Shown here piece by piece: positions 10,566-18,549 of a stretch of DNA of 19,484 bases; position 1 is the stretch's first letter; each line of letters opens with the position of its first letter. The translations under genes were made by a program, and so were the position numbers. The notes below the pieces were generated by a model, which did not search any database, was not told the DNA's origin, and was given only the letters and a program-made list of their open reading frames with translations. Source of the stretch: Tetrahymena elliotti 4EA (Eukaryota; Ciliophora; Oligohymenophorea; Hymenostomatida; Tetrahymenidae); contig JH720338.1 of NCBI GenBank assembly GCA_000231825.2, positions 206,361 through 225,844 of the forward strand. Reading direction: 5' to 3'.

Positions 10566-10573
10566 TTATCAGA
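10566..10573. repeat. Right 8-bp target-site duplication (TTATCAGA)
   Basis: This is an exact copy of the 8-mer at 10424-10431, adjoining the right arm of the palindrome. The array sequence then resumes with an AAATATTACTTTAGTAAG-like stretch corresponding to AAGTATTACTTTGATAAG of the copy near 18800. Confidence 0.8.
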
Positions 10574-10659
10574 AAAATATTACTTTAGTAAGATATATTA
10601 CAAATTAATAGGTGAGAATCAAAGTTTAACTAATTTAAAAAATGTAATGATCCCAACAT

Positions 10660-12140
10660 TAATTTCACAAAACTTTCTATTCTAATTTTCTCAAACGTTT
10701 TTTTTCTATTAAAGAAGGCATTAGGAGTAAAAATTAATAAAAATAAAGTTCAATCAAGTATCTTGCAAATAAAAAAACAGGCATACATATTTATAACAAA
10801 ATAATTTTATTTGCTTAAATCATTATCTAATTAAAGAATTTTAATCTTTTTTAACTAAAATGAATTTCTATCATTTCTTTTCTTACTTTCTTATTCATTT
10901 TTGAGAATACATTACTAAACTATTAATAATCGCAAAGGAAAATAAATAAAAATGTATTTATTAAGTGTTTCTTAAGTAATAAATTAAAAGATAGTCTAAG
11001 TACAATAATTATATAATATAAATTTTAAGATTTAAAATGGATTTTTTCATTTATATTTTGTAGTAGTTATTTGCATGGTCATTAAGCAGGTAATAAGTGT
11101 TATTAAATTGCTTTTGTAATAATTTTCTGAAAAGTCTCTCAATTTACAAAATTAGAATACGTTACAAACAAAAATAAATACACAAATCATTAACTTATTT
11201 TCGCAAATAGAAAAGCTAGTACTTTTCTATGTAAGAGAGCAATTCTATTAGTTAAATAATAAGATCAGAAATCAAATTTTGATAATTTCTAGCTTTAATT
11301 AGTTCGCATGTTTCTTTATAAAATATCTAATAATGACTCATCATTATAAAATCAAAACTAATATCTTCATGAAGAGTTTTTTTAGTTATATGCTAAAGGA
11401 TGAATAATCTAAGTAAAAAAATAATTTTAGAAGCTTTAGTTTTAAAATTTTTATTGGTTGAAAAAGCCTAAAAAATTTTCAAATTAATTTCAAAATTTTC
11501 TATTCCAATTTTCTCAAAAAAATTTTCTTCAGACAAAATATGAATCATCTTTATTAGTCAAAAAAGAATGCAAAAAACGATTGATCAAATTTTTCACAAA
11601 CAAGAAAACCAACATTAATTTATTTGAGCAAAATAATTTTATTTGCTGAAATAGTAAGATTTTAAATGAGCTTTCATTCATTTTTATTAAGTTTAGGTGA
11701 TTTTCATTGTTTTTTTGTTTTTTTTTCAAGATTCTTTCTAAATGCTATGCTCTTTACATTTACTCAGTAAAATGAATACAAAAATATATATGAAGATTTG
11801 CTTCAGTAATAAATTTAACAATGGCATGAGTTATGCAATCATTTTATTGTCTTTCATTTTAAAATTTAAAATTCATTTTTTCAGAATTTAGTGAGTTAGT
11901 GTTCTAAAAATTTTCTATTAAAAAAGATTCACAATAAATTTTCAAAGTGTCTATTCTTACTTTTTTAAACCTTTTTGAACTTTAATTGTAAATTCTGAAA
12001 TATGATTTTATGATAAATTAACACAAATAAAATGATATTGATTAAGTGCTTCTCTACAATAAATCTATCAGCAACCTTTGCTGCATAATAATTTTATGAG
12101 TTTAAATGATAATAAAGTTCTAAATATGTTTTTTGATTTT
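10660..12140 (+). repeat. Second degenerate noncoding repeat family
   Basis: Two clear copies (about 10668-11103 and 11489-11910) and a weaker third (about 11950-12140) share boxes in the same order: a CTATTC(T/C)AATTTTCTCAAA start, CAAAATAATTTTATTTG, a TTATTAAGTG..TTC(T/A).AAGTAATAAATT-like box, TTTAAAATT(T/C)AAAAT, and ATTTTTTCA. Another copy runs from about 18871 past 19300. No coding frame is conserved across copies; a standard-code minus-strand frame at 11529-11729 is not shared by the others. It directly follows the LRR-tail array both here and near 18.8 kb, so the two families travel together. Confidence 0.6.
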
Positions 12141-12149
12141 TATGCATTT

Positions 12150-12600
12150 AATAAGAAATTCACAAAAATTAATTTCTAACTTTATTTTTGGAGAATACAA
12201 AATTGAAAAATATTGTTTTTCTATTTTATCATATTAATTAAAGTTTACTAAAGTCTATCTTCCTACTAATAAGTTAAAAATGAATACTTAATAATTATTT
12301 TATTAGTCAGAGTGTGCGTTAAATTTGAAGTTAACCTATGCAGATTTCCATTGAACTAAAAATTACAAGAAAGTTTGATTTAGATTTACTAATAATTTCA
12401 AATTCTCAAATTTTTTACTAAAAGGACATTTTATACAGATGAATGAATATTATATTTTGATAAATTAAGTTCTAATAAAAATTATTTATCTCTCCTTTAA
12501 TTTTAGAACATGTATTGCAAAAGAATATCATGTAATATAATTAAGATATTTTATCTTTCTTTGCATTGGTCTAACTCAAATTAAAATAATTAACAAAATT
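12150..12600. other. AT-rich DNA, nothing recognised
   Basis: I see no coding frame of convincing composition and no clear repeat landmark. An open minus-strand frame here is the TGA-free continuation of the fragment at 12613-12795, but its composition is like noncoding DNA. Confidence 0.3.
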
Positions 12601-12612
12601 ATTTTAGTTTAA

Positions 12613-12795
12613 TAACATAAATATTCTATTCTTCTTTTTCATCAATCATATTCACTTCTCCTCTAAATTTAGCTACTTTAAAATCTTCTTTTTTACCCCT
12701 ATGCTTGAGTTTGTATTATTTGAGAAGAAGTCTTATTAATAATTTTTCCTCAAAATCATAACTCAGAATGAAAAAGAATACATTTAGAAATAGTT
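12613..12795 (-). other. Possible exon or coding relic, unknown family
   Basis: On the minus strand a TGA-free frame encodes a charged, gene-like stretch: EEKLLIRLLLKQYKLKHRGK followed by a KEDFKVAKFRGEVN and MIDEKEEQ segment. Its lysine/glutamate-rich composition is unlike surrounding AT-rich noise. There is no in-frame start, and I cannot join it to another exon, so it may be an internal exon or a remnant. It overlaps, antisense, the first exon of the candidate at 12768-13035; at most one of the two is likely to be real. Confidence 0.25.
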
Positions 12796-13035
12796 AAGGT
12801 AAGTAAGTAACTTTAATTTATTAATTTTACAAGGTCTATAAATATTTGCATTCATTTAATTTCAAATTTAATTTAATCAGTATTATATTAAACAAAATTA
12901 AATTTTTCTTTAGCAAAATCACAAAGTCTAAGAATGTTAATTTCTTCTATTTTAACTTAATTGTTCAGTTTAAGAAAAATAGTGAATAAGTTGGAATAAT
13001 TTGAAAAATATCAATCTAGTCTATAAAGTTTTTGA
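12768..13035 (+). CDS. Candidate small two-exon gene, hypothetical
   Basis: ATG at 12768 reads ten codons to a textbook donor (GTAAGTAAGTAA at 12799). The 115-bp AT-rich interval ends in TTTTTCTTTAG at 12913, and the joined frame continues to TGA at 13033-13035, giving about 50 residues (start MKKNTFRNSQ, end KYQSSLQSF). The splice signals are the best in the window and the frame is kept across them. Against it: the product is short, basic and without a motif, and a minus-strand coding-like stretch overlaps exon 1. It could equally be the end of a longer or decayed transcript. Confidence 0.25.
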
Positions 13036-13588
13036 TTTTTTAATGTGACAACAATTTTCATATTGAATCCCTCATATTTCTGAAATATTTGATTACGTCA
13101 TGAATTATGACAAATTTAAGATAAATATCTTAACTTTTATTTTATCAAAATTTAAAAAAGAATGAAAAAATTATTTTATTTCTGTCATTTTATTATTACT
13201 TACCTACATATGAATATAATGATAATAAAGCTTTATCTTTATTCAGACAATATTAAAATGAGAGGATTGGTAGATACCCCTTATATATATAACTTGAGTT
13301 TAAAAGAAGAATCCTATCTAATTTTTAATTGAAACCCAAAATTATTTACCACACAATCATAAAAGATTTGCTGATCTTGCAAGTTAATTCCTTAATTAAT
13401 TTGTAGTCTTATCATATTATTTTCGTTGGTGTTTTATGGTAAAATATAAATAAATATGTATCTCAAAATATTTAATCTTACAAATGTAAGGTATTAATAG
13501 GTAACTCACATTTCTATTAATTTGCTTTCTATTTTGAAATTTCATCTTTAAATAAAACCATGATGGATTTAAGGAAGAATTAATAAAC
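13036..13588. other. Upstream region of first antigen-like gene
   Basis: This is AT-rich DNA that should include the promoter. Short boxes (such as TTTTTTAATGTG and a TAGTCTT..TCAT box) recur in the corresponding position before the second antigen gene (about 16433-16445 and 17365-17385), which suggests that upstream sequence was duplicated with the gene and has since diverged. Confidence 0.35.
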
Positions 13589-13635
13589 AATTAAAAATTA
13601 ATAAAATCAATAAAACTTAAAAATAAAAAATAAAA
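13589..13635 (+). promoter_or_regulatory. Shared leader immediately upstream of antigen gene 1
   Basis: An AATTAAAAATTAATAAAATC box followed by A/T-rich leader up to the ATG corresponds to AAATTAAAAACTAATAAAATC before the second gene. Conservation just ahead of the start in an otherwise diverged flank marks the probable core promoter or 5' leader. The A-rich context before the ATG is normal for ciliate translation starts. Confidence 0.4.
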
Positions 13636-14325
13636 ATGATTAAAAAATTACTCATTCTCTCTCTCTCTGTCGCTTTGATCTTTGCTGCTGCTGGTGTAGA
13701 TGTTTCCTGTAATTCTACCACTGATTCAAAGGGCTGTGGTTCTGCTGGTGCAAGTACTTGGAGTGCTGGAACTGCTGCAAGTAAATTTAAAGTTACTGAT
13801 TGTTCTACTGTTGGTTCTACTTTCACAAATATTTATGATACTTTCTGTACTTCTTGCCCTTAAGGTGGAAATTCTAACACATTTGCTAATGCTGCTTAGA
13901 CTGGTTGCGCTACTACTGCTGCTTCAGTAGGAGCTAATGTTGCTTGTTAGGCAAGTAGTGCTTGTACTGGTTGTGGTGATTTACAAGGTTTCTCTTGGAC
14001 TAAAGCAGGTGATACTACTAATTGCATTATTGCTTCTTGCTTAGCTGCTCCTTTGCCTTCAACTGGTCTAACTGACAACTTCTGTGGATCATGTGGTAAG
14101 ACCAACAAGTTTGCTAATTCATACGGCTCTGCTTGTGTAGCTCCTACAGGTGGTAACTGCTCTAGAAAGACAGGCTGGACTGATGCTGATTGTTCAATTT
14201 GCAATGCAAATGGTGCAAACTCTGGTAAAATAAAAGCTAGTTCTGATAAAACTTCATGTGTTACAAGCTCAAGCTCTATCATTGTTGCCATTTTGTCTTT
14301 GATTGCCTTTGCTTTATTATTTTGA
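13636..14325 (+). CDS. Cysteine-rich GPI-type surface antigen (immobilization-antigen-like) 1
   Basis: The frame has 229 codons, ATG at 13636 to TGA at 14323-14325, reading TAA (CPQGG) and TAG (twice) as Gln. The protein begins with a signal peptide (MIKKLLILSLSVALIFAAAG), probably cut near residue 20. A mature Ser/Thr/Gly/Ala- and Cys-rich body follows, with repeated CxxC motifs (CTSC, CTGC, CGSC, CSIC). It ends in a hydrophobic tail after an SSSS stretch (IIVAILSLIAFALLF), the layout of a GPI-anchored protein. This matches the architecture of the small immobilization antigens of Tetrahymena and Ichthyophthirius, abundant coat proteins of cell and cilia whose expression is often mutually exclusive. 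The codons are richer in G+C (GCT, GGT, TGC) than the surroundings, as for highly expressed ciliate genes. The paralogue at 17522 has an almost identical signal sequence and conserved Cys spacing. The family call rests on architecture, so the exact antigen class is not assigned. Confidence 0.88.
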
Positions 14326-14366
14326 AATTTGATATAACAAAATTGTTGTTGTTATTGAATTAATTT
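14326..14366 (+). other. Proximal 3' flank of antigen gene 1
   Basis: A short AT-rich spacer between the TGA and the hairpin-forming element. It contains a small inverted repeat, ATAACAAAATTGTTGTTGTTAT (arms ATAACAA and TTGTTAT), that could form a small stem in the transcript. Confidence 0.35.
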
Positions 14367-14425
14367 TTAGAGATTGTTGGCATGTTTTATATTTTCCATA
14401 TTTAGTTTGCTGATTTGATTTCTAA
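14367..14425 (+). promoter_or_regulatory. 3'-flank stem-loop element, copy 1
   Basis: The element is bounded by TTAGAGATT and GATTTCTAA, which pair with one G-U wobble in RNA, and has a second short pairing inside (GGCA with TGCT). The same outer arms in perfect form occur twice behind the second antigen gene. Its position just after the stop codon and its retention between diverged paralogues point to an mRNA-level role such as stability or 3'-end formation; that is inference. Confidence 0.45.
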
Positions 14426-14845
14426 AATTCACTTCACTCTCATTCATTTTTCATTATTTGATAAAAATATCATTAATTCTATTTGAAAACTACTTTCTTT
14501 AAAATATGACCATCAAATTTTATTTGTGATTTATTTATTACAAGTAAACTTAAACAAGCAAACAAATAAATTAATCTATTAATTTTTACAAATGTAAACA
14601 AATTAGAACTAAAAATTAAAGCATTTTAAAGGGAATACATTTGAACTGATGATATTATGTACAGTTTTTAGATTCTTATCCTTCAATTGGTTATTATTTA
14701 TATTTTTAATTCCTTTTTAGAACAAAGTCTTTCAAATTTTATCTACAGAAATAATTGATAGATCCTTACAAAAAAAAGGTGATATTAACTATTTCACTTC
14801 TTATTTAATCTTAAGGAGCTCAATTTTTTTTCCAAAAACCATCTA
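14426..14845. other. AT-rich intergenic DNA
   Basis: I find no gene in this stretch. It joins the 3' flank of the first antigen gene to a decayed coding region. Confidence 0.35.
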
Positions 14846-15870
14846 CTATGTAATCACTTGCACTTGTTGCAAGATATTTACTCTCCCCAGAAAAGGAAAT
14901 TGGTTAATACTTTAAGCATATGAAGAAATAGTTTTTATAAATTCAAATCATATTTGCGAAGTTCAAACACCCTTTCAGGAAACCAAATTTAGTAAGAAGA
15001 TTTATTAGAAAAAATAGCAAAATATCATCCAAACTACTGAGTTTATAGACCAACTAGATTCTTCAATGGTGTTTAAAAGTAATATCCTTTTCTACATACC
15101 AAATTTAGCAGATATTTTAGATTTAAGTTGTTGCTAAAAATATGTAATCTGATGCAAAAGAAACAGATCAAATGGGGTAAGTTAGACGCTGTAGCATATT
15201 TAAGAGCTTGAACCCTTTTTCTAGCCTCCATATTTAATAGGTTTAGTAATAGATCTAGACCTATTGCTAAATATTTCATATTATCAAAAAAAGCTACTGA
15301 TTTTATTTCGATTTTTCTTTAAACTGACTTATTAGTTCTACTTTCTATATACATTCAAGATTTAAAATAGACTTGAATCTATTACATAGTAACAAGATAT
15401 TTACCATTTGAAGAAAATAAAAATTTGTTTTAAAGGCTCAGATATTTTTTGATTGTGTTTATTATTTAAAGGTTAGACATATAAAAAATATTTATTAGTA
15501 TCAGATTGCTTATGTTCTAATTATTATTAATGATTTCATTTCTTTAATAAATCTCTGAATTATATTTTTTTGAATTGCTTTTAATCTGTTATGTTTTTTT
15601 TTAAATATCTTTTAATAGATGTTATGGCTGGTATTATGATTTTTTAATTACTCTCTTCTGGGCTGCCTATCCCTTAATACCAGACATTTTTTTATATCTA
15701 GCAATTTTTTGGTGATACTTTTTAGCTACAAATATATATCATATTTTATTTCAAATATTTTAGATAAATTCTTTTTATGAATTGCAAATAAATCATACAT
15801 ACATCATAAAAATGGTTTCTTTTTTTGGAATAAGATTTTTGATAAGATAATGATTGAAAGAAATTAAAAA
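14846..15870 (+). pseudogene. Probable decayed coding region, possible membrane protein
   Basis: The base composition is more mixed than the flanks, and several plus-strand frames give coding-like pieces that continue each other across frameshifts and TGA codons. One begins at an ATG near 14849 (SLALVARYLLSPEKEIGQYF), another runs through EFIDQLDSSMVFKSNILFYI near 15040-15090, and then EPFFQPPYLIGLVIDLDLLL near 15210-15265. The last, near 15622-15700, is CYGWYYDFLITLFWAAYPLI. The hydrophobic later pieces suggest membrane helices. No family is recognised and no intact frame exceeds about 150 codons. Unresolved introns could explain some of the breaks. Low-confidence pseudogene call. Confidence 0.3.
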
Positions 15871-17461
15871 AATTGGCTTGGTCAATCAATGATTTTTAAA
15901 TTACAAATTAAAATTTCTAAAATAAATGGTAAATTTTTATGAAATAAAATAATTATACTAATTTAAATTACAATAACCTGGTTAACTTTCAATACATTAA
16001 TCATTAAAAATAATATATATCTGCCATAATCTTTATGAAAATAGAGTAATAAACAAATCAGAATCTTTTTTAATATTTCTTAAAAAATGAATGCTCATAG
16101 ATTTTTTACAAGTAGAGAATCTCAATTAGTTTTCTTTGAATTATTGAATGCAATCTCTGATTCATACACAGTCTTAATAATTAAATTGATTTTTTAAAAA
16201 ATCCTAAAAAGAAATTTTCATAAATAGAGAGGTTATTTATCATTTCCTATTTTAAATAAAAAATATTAAATTATTTTTAAAAATATAAATGAATGTTTTA
16301 ATTAAATCTTATTAAAATAAATTCAAATTTTAAGACCTAATATTATCAATAAATTTTAATTGTTCCATAGAAATTTAAATTTAAACTGTTAGTAAGTATT
16401 TCATCAAATATCACTCATTGAATCTTTATTTTTTAATGTGTAAAGTCTAAGAATATTACATTGAATGAATCAAAATAAAATTTGATTTCGAGATTATTTA
16501 TTAATTAATGAACAAAATTATAATTTTGATCTTGAATAATCAAATTTATCAAAAAGTTATTCCCTTTTTTTAATTTACAAAAAATCTTTCAAGTCTATAA
16601 AAAATGTAGCCATTCATCAATCTATTTATTAAATTTTTTGCGTTTGAGAGTTATTTATGCTTTAAAAAAATTAAAACAGATACATTTTTATCTAAGCTAG
16701 CTCAAATTGCTCCTCATTTATGGTTTAAGTTTTGATATCTCTTTTTTGAAAAAATAAAATGGGATTTAATTGCTAGATATTCTAGATTCTTTTATATTAT
16801 AAAAAGAATAATTTTTAAGATGATTTTATTTTTTAGGTAATAGTAAAGAATAATTTTCAAGTGTATCTTTTCAAATTAGTGTTTATCTATTTGATTGAAT
16901 TCATTGTGTAATATTTTGTCAATTAATTTTTTTTTCACTTTTCACTTAATGTTAAGTCTATAAAAACTCTTTAATTTTTTCTTAACAAATTCTACCATCA
17001 ATAAATCTTAAAAGTTATTTTGAGATTACTTTTAGCAGTTTATTAATATCTAAATAATTATTTTATTCAAAACAGAAAAAATTTTTCTTTTTGTCAAACT
17101 AAAAAATTAATTTTATTAAATAAATATAAACAAAATTGAATAAACTTACTCCATTAATTAAAGGAAAAAACTATTAATTTTTAAACGTTAGGTATTTCAT
17201 CAACACATTCCTCTAATTTATTAAAAAAATCATAGCCTGATAAATTTTATTCTAAATTAATTTCAAAAATTTTTAAATTCAATTTTTTGTTACTTTACTC
17301 TTAATTAAAAGAATAAATGCATCTCAAACTCAATTAATTAATGAACTAATGTATTCATTATAATTTAGTCTTCTTTTTCATTACAATCAATTTATTTTGT
17401 TATTCTATTGATATCTATTTTATCATGGTCTGCTCAATTTTAAATATCTCCCAAAAAATAT
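15871..17461. other. Long AT-rich intergenic region upstream of antigen gene 2
   Basis: There is no convincing coding frame. A motif AAGTCTATAAAAA occurs near 16591 and again near 16952, and AAAGTCTAAGAAT near 16442 matches 12922 upstream of the first antigen gene. These look like remnants of duplicated upstream sequence. The promoter of the second antigen gene should be at the right end. Confidence 0.35.
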
Positions 17462-17521
17462 AAAAAATTAAAAACTAATAAAATCTATAAAATAAAAAAA
17501 TAAACTTACATCTTGACAAAA
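17462..17521 (+). promoter_or_regulatory. Shared leader immediately upstream of antigen gene 2
   Basis: AAATTAAAAACTAATAAAATC here aligns with the box preceding the first antigen gene. After it the two leaders differ by an insertion (CTTACATCTTGAC) just before the ATG. Likely core promoter or 5' untranslated region. Confidence 0.4.
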
Positions 17522-18214
17522 ATGATTAAAAAATTACTCATTCTCTCTCTCTCTGTTGCTTTGATCTTTGCTGCTGCTGGTGTAGATGTTAACTGTAATT
17601 CTACCACTGACTCAAAGACTTGTGGTACTGCTGGTGCAAGTACTTGGGTTGTTGGAGCTACAAACAAATTTAAAATTAATGAATGTAATTCTGTTGGTAC
17701 TTCTTTGACAAATGTTTTTGATACTTTTTGTACTTCTTGCCCTTAAGGTGGAAATTCTAACACATTTGCTAATGCTGCTTAGAATGGTTGTACTAATACT
17801 GCTGCTTCAGTAGGAGCTAATGTTGCTTGCTAGTCTGCTGGTGCTTGTTCTGGTTGTGGTAACTCTGCTTTCCCAGCTTTTGTTTGGAATAAGGCTTCTG
17901 ATTCTACTAATTGCTATATTGCTTCTTGCTTAGCTGCTCCTATGCCTGCAAGTGGTTTAACTGACAACTTATGCGGATCATGTGGAAAGACTAACAAGTA
18001 TGTAAACTCATATGGTACTGCTTGTGTTAATCCTACTAGTGGAAACTGTTCTAGAAAGACAGGCTGGACTGATTCAGATTGTCAAATTTGTAATGCAAAT
18101 GGTGCAAATTCTAGTTAAGTAAAGGCTAGCTCTGATAAAACTTCATGTATTGTTAAATCAAACTCTTTGATTATAGTTTTCTCAGCATTAATAGCTATTT
18201 CTTTGTTAATTTGA
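17522..18214 (+). CDS. Cysteine-rich GPI-type surface antigen (immobilization-antigen-like) 2
   Basis: The frame has 230 codons, ATG at 17522 to TGA at 18212-18214, with four in-frame TAA/TAG codons read as Gln. I chose this ATG because it aligns exactly with that of the paralogue at 13636; the in-frame triplets just upstream are not ATG. The first 23 residues equal those of the paralogue (MIKKLLILSLSVALIFAAAG, then VDV), and their DNA differs at about one position in the signal-peptide region. The mature body keeps the CTSC, CSGC, CGSC and CQIC motifs and most Cys positions, but differs by substitutions and a small insertion (NSAFPAFV versus DLQGFS) in the central loop. A hydrophobic tail (LIIVFSALIAISLLI) follows a short polar segment, fitting a GPI-attachment signal. 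The role is presumably a surface coat protein. Divergence concentrated in the exposed middle with a fixed signal sequence is the pattern expected of variant antigens. Confidence 0.88.
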
Positions 18215-18249
18215 AATATAATTTGGAGAATAATTAAATTAATTAATTC

Positions 18250-18315
18250 TTAGAAATTGTAAGTGAATATATTTTTATACAAAATAGTTTTTGTATTCAG
18301 TTTTAATTTCTAAAG
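18250..18315 (+). promoter_or_regulatory. 3'-flank stem-loop element, copy 2
   Basis: The outer arms TTAGAAATT and AATTTCTAA are perfect complements. Inside, ATACAAAA and TTTTGTAT form a second perfect 8-bp pairing around a short loop. It lies 36 bp after the stop codon of the second antigen gene, about the same distance as copy 1 from its gene. Confidence 0.5.
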
Positions 18316-18381
18316 CATACTCACATAATCTTTAAATTAATATTATTTCAGTTTTATTTTATACCTTTGATCTTAAACTTG

Positions 18382-18446
18382 TTAGAAATTGTAATTGTTT
18401 TTATTTTACTGCAAAATAATTTTGGAAGCAGTTTTAATTTCTAAAG
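18382..18446 (+). promoter_or_regulatory. 3'-flank stem-loop element, copy 3
   Basis: This tandem copy lies 132 bp after the previous one, with the same perfect outer arms (TTAGAAATT, AATTTCTAA). The inner sequence has changed to CTGC and GCAG, so the capacity to pair is kept although the bases differ. Confidence 0.5.
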
Positions 18447-18549
18447 TTTACATTAAATAATAATTAATACTACGCCAACTTTTTATTATAAAACTAAAGC
18501 TTCAGAATTTGAAAAAATTTAATTTATAAAACAAATAAAATTTTAAAAG

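Larger units (their letters stand above)
9239..10640 (+). repeat. Degenerate tandem array seeded by the LRR gene tail
   Basis: About five head-to-tail units of roughly 220-300 bp (starting near 9239, 9457, 9760, 10031 and 10266; the last extended by an insertion) share an ordered set of landmarks: an AAAGCAAA(A/T)GAAAT-like start, a TTTTTCATTTA box, an AAGAAAATTTAAG box, a TTTATCAGATAAG box, GATGAGC(A/T)(T/C)C, and CATCACAAAATTGAATGAC. The first unit overlaps the end of the LRR coding sequence. In the second (about 9461-9510) the reading GCAAATGAAATAAGGGATTC is nearly the coding tail again, with a short stretch of conserved frame. Later units are noncoding and increasingly diverged. A further copy lies at 18550-18860. 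Function is unknown; the structure suggests unequal duplication. Confidence 0.7.

Noticed and set aside
11529..11729. Minus-strand 66-codon frame
   Set aside because: It lies in a noncoding repeat unit and is not conserved in the other copies.
13617..13826. Minus-strand open frame over the start of antigen gene 1
   Set aside because: Shadow of the signal-peptide region; no independent support.
13700..13930. Second plus-strand frame inside antigen gene 1 (Leu/Val-rich)
   Set aside because: It is a frame-shifted shadow of the Cys-rich gene and is not supported by the paralogue.
13947..14291. Long minus-strand open frame across antigen gene 1
   Set aside because: It is the antisense shadow of a GC-richer coding sequence; the plus-strand frame has a signal peptide, CxxC motifs and a paralogue.
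15073..15279. Minus-strand 68-codon frame
   Set aside because: Overlaps plus-strand coding-like pieces and has no recognised motif; left as part of the decayed region.
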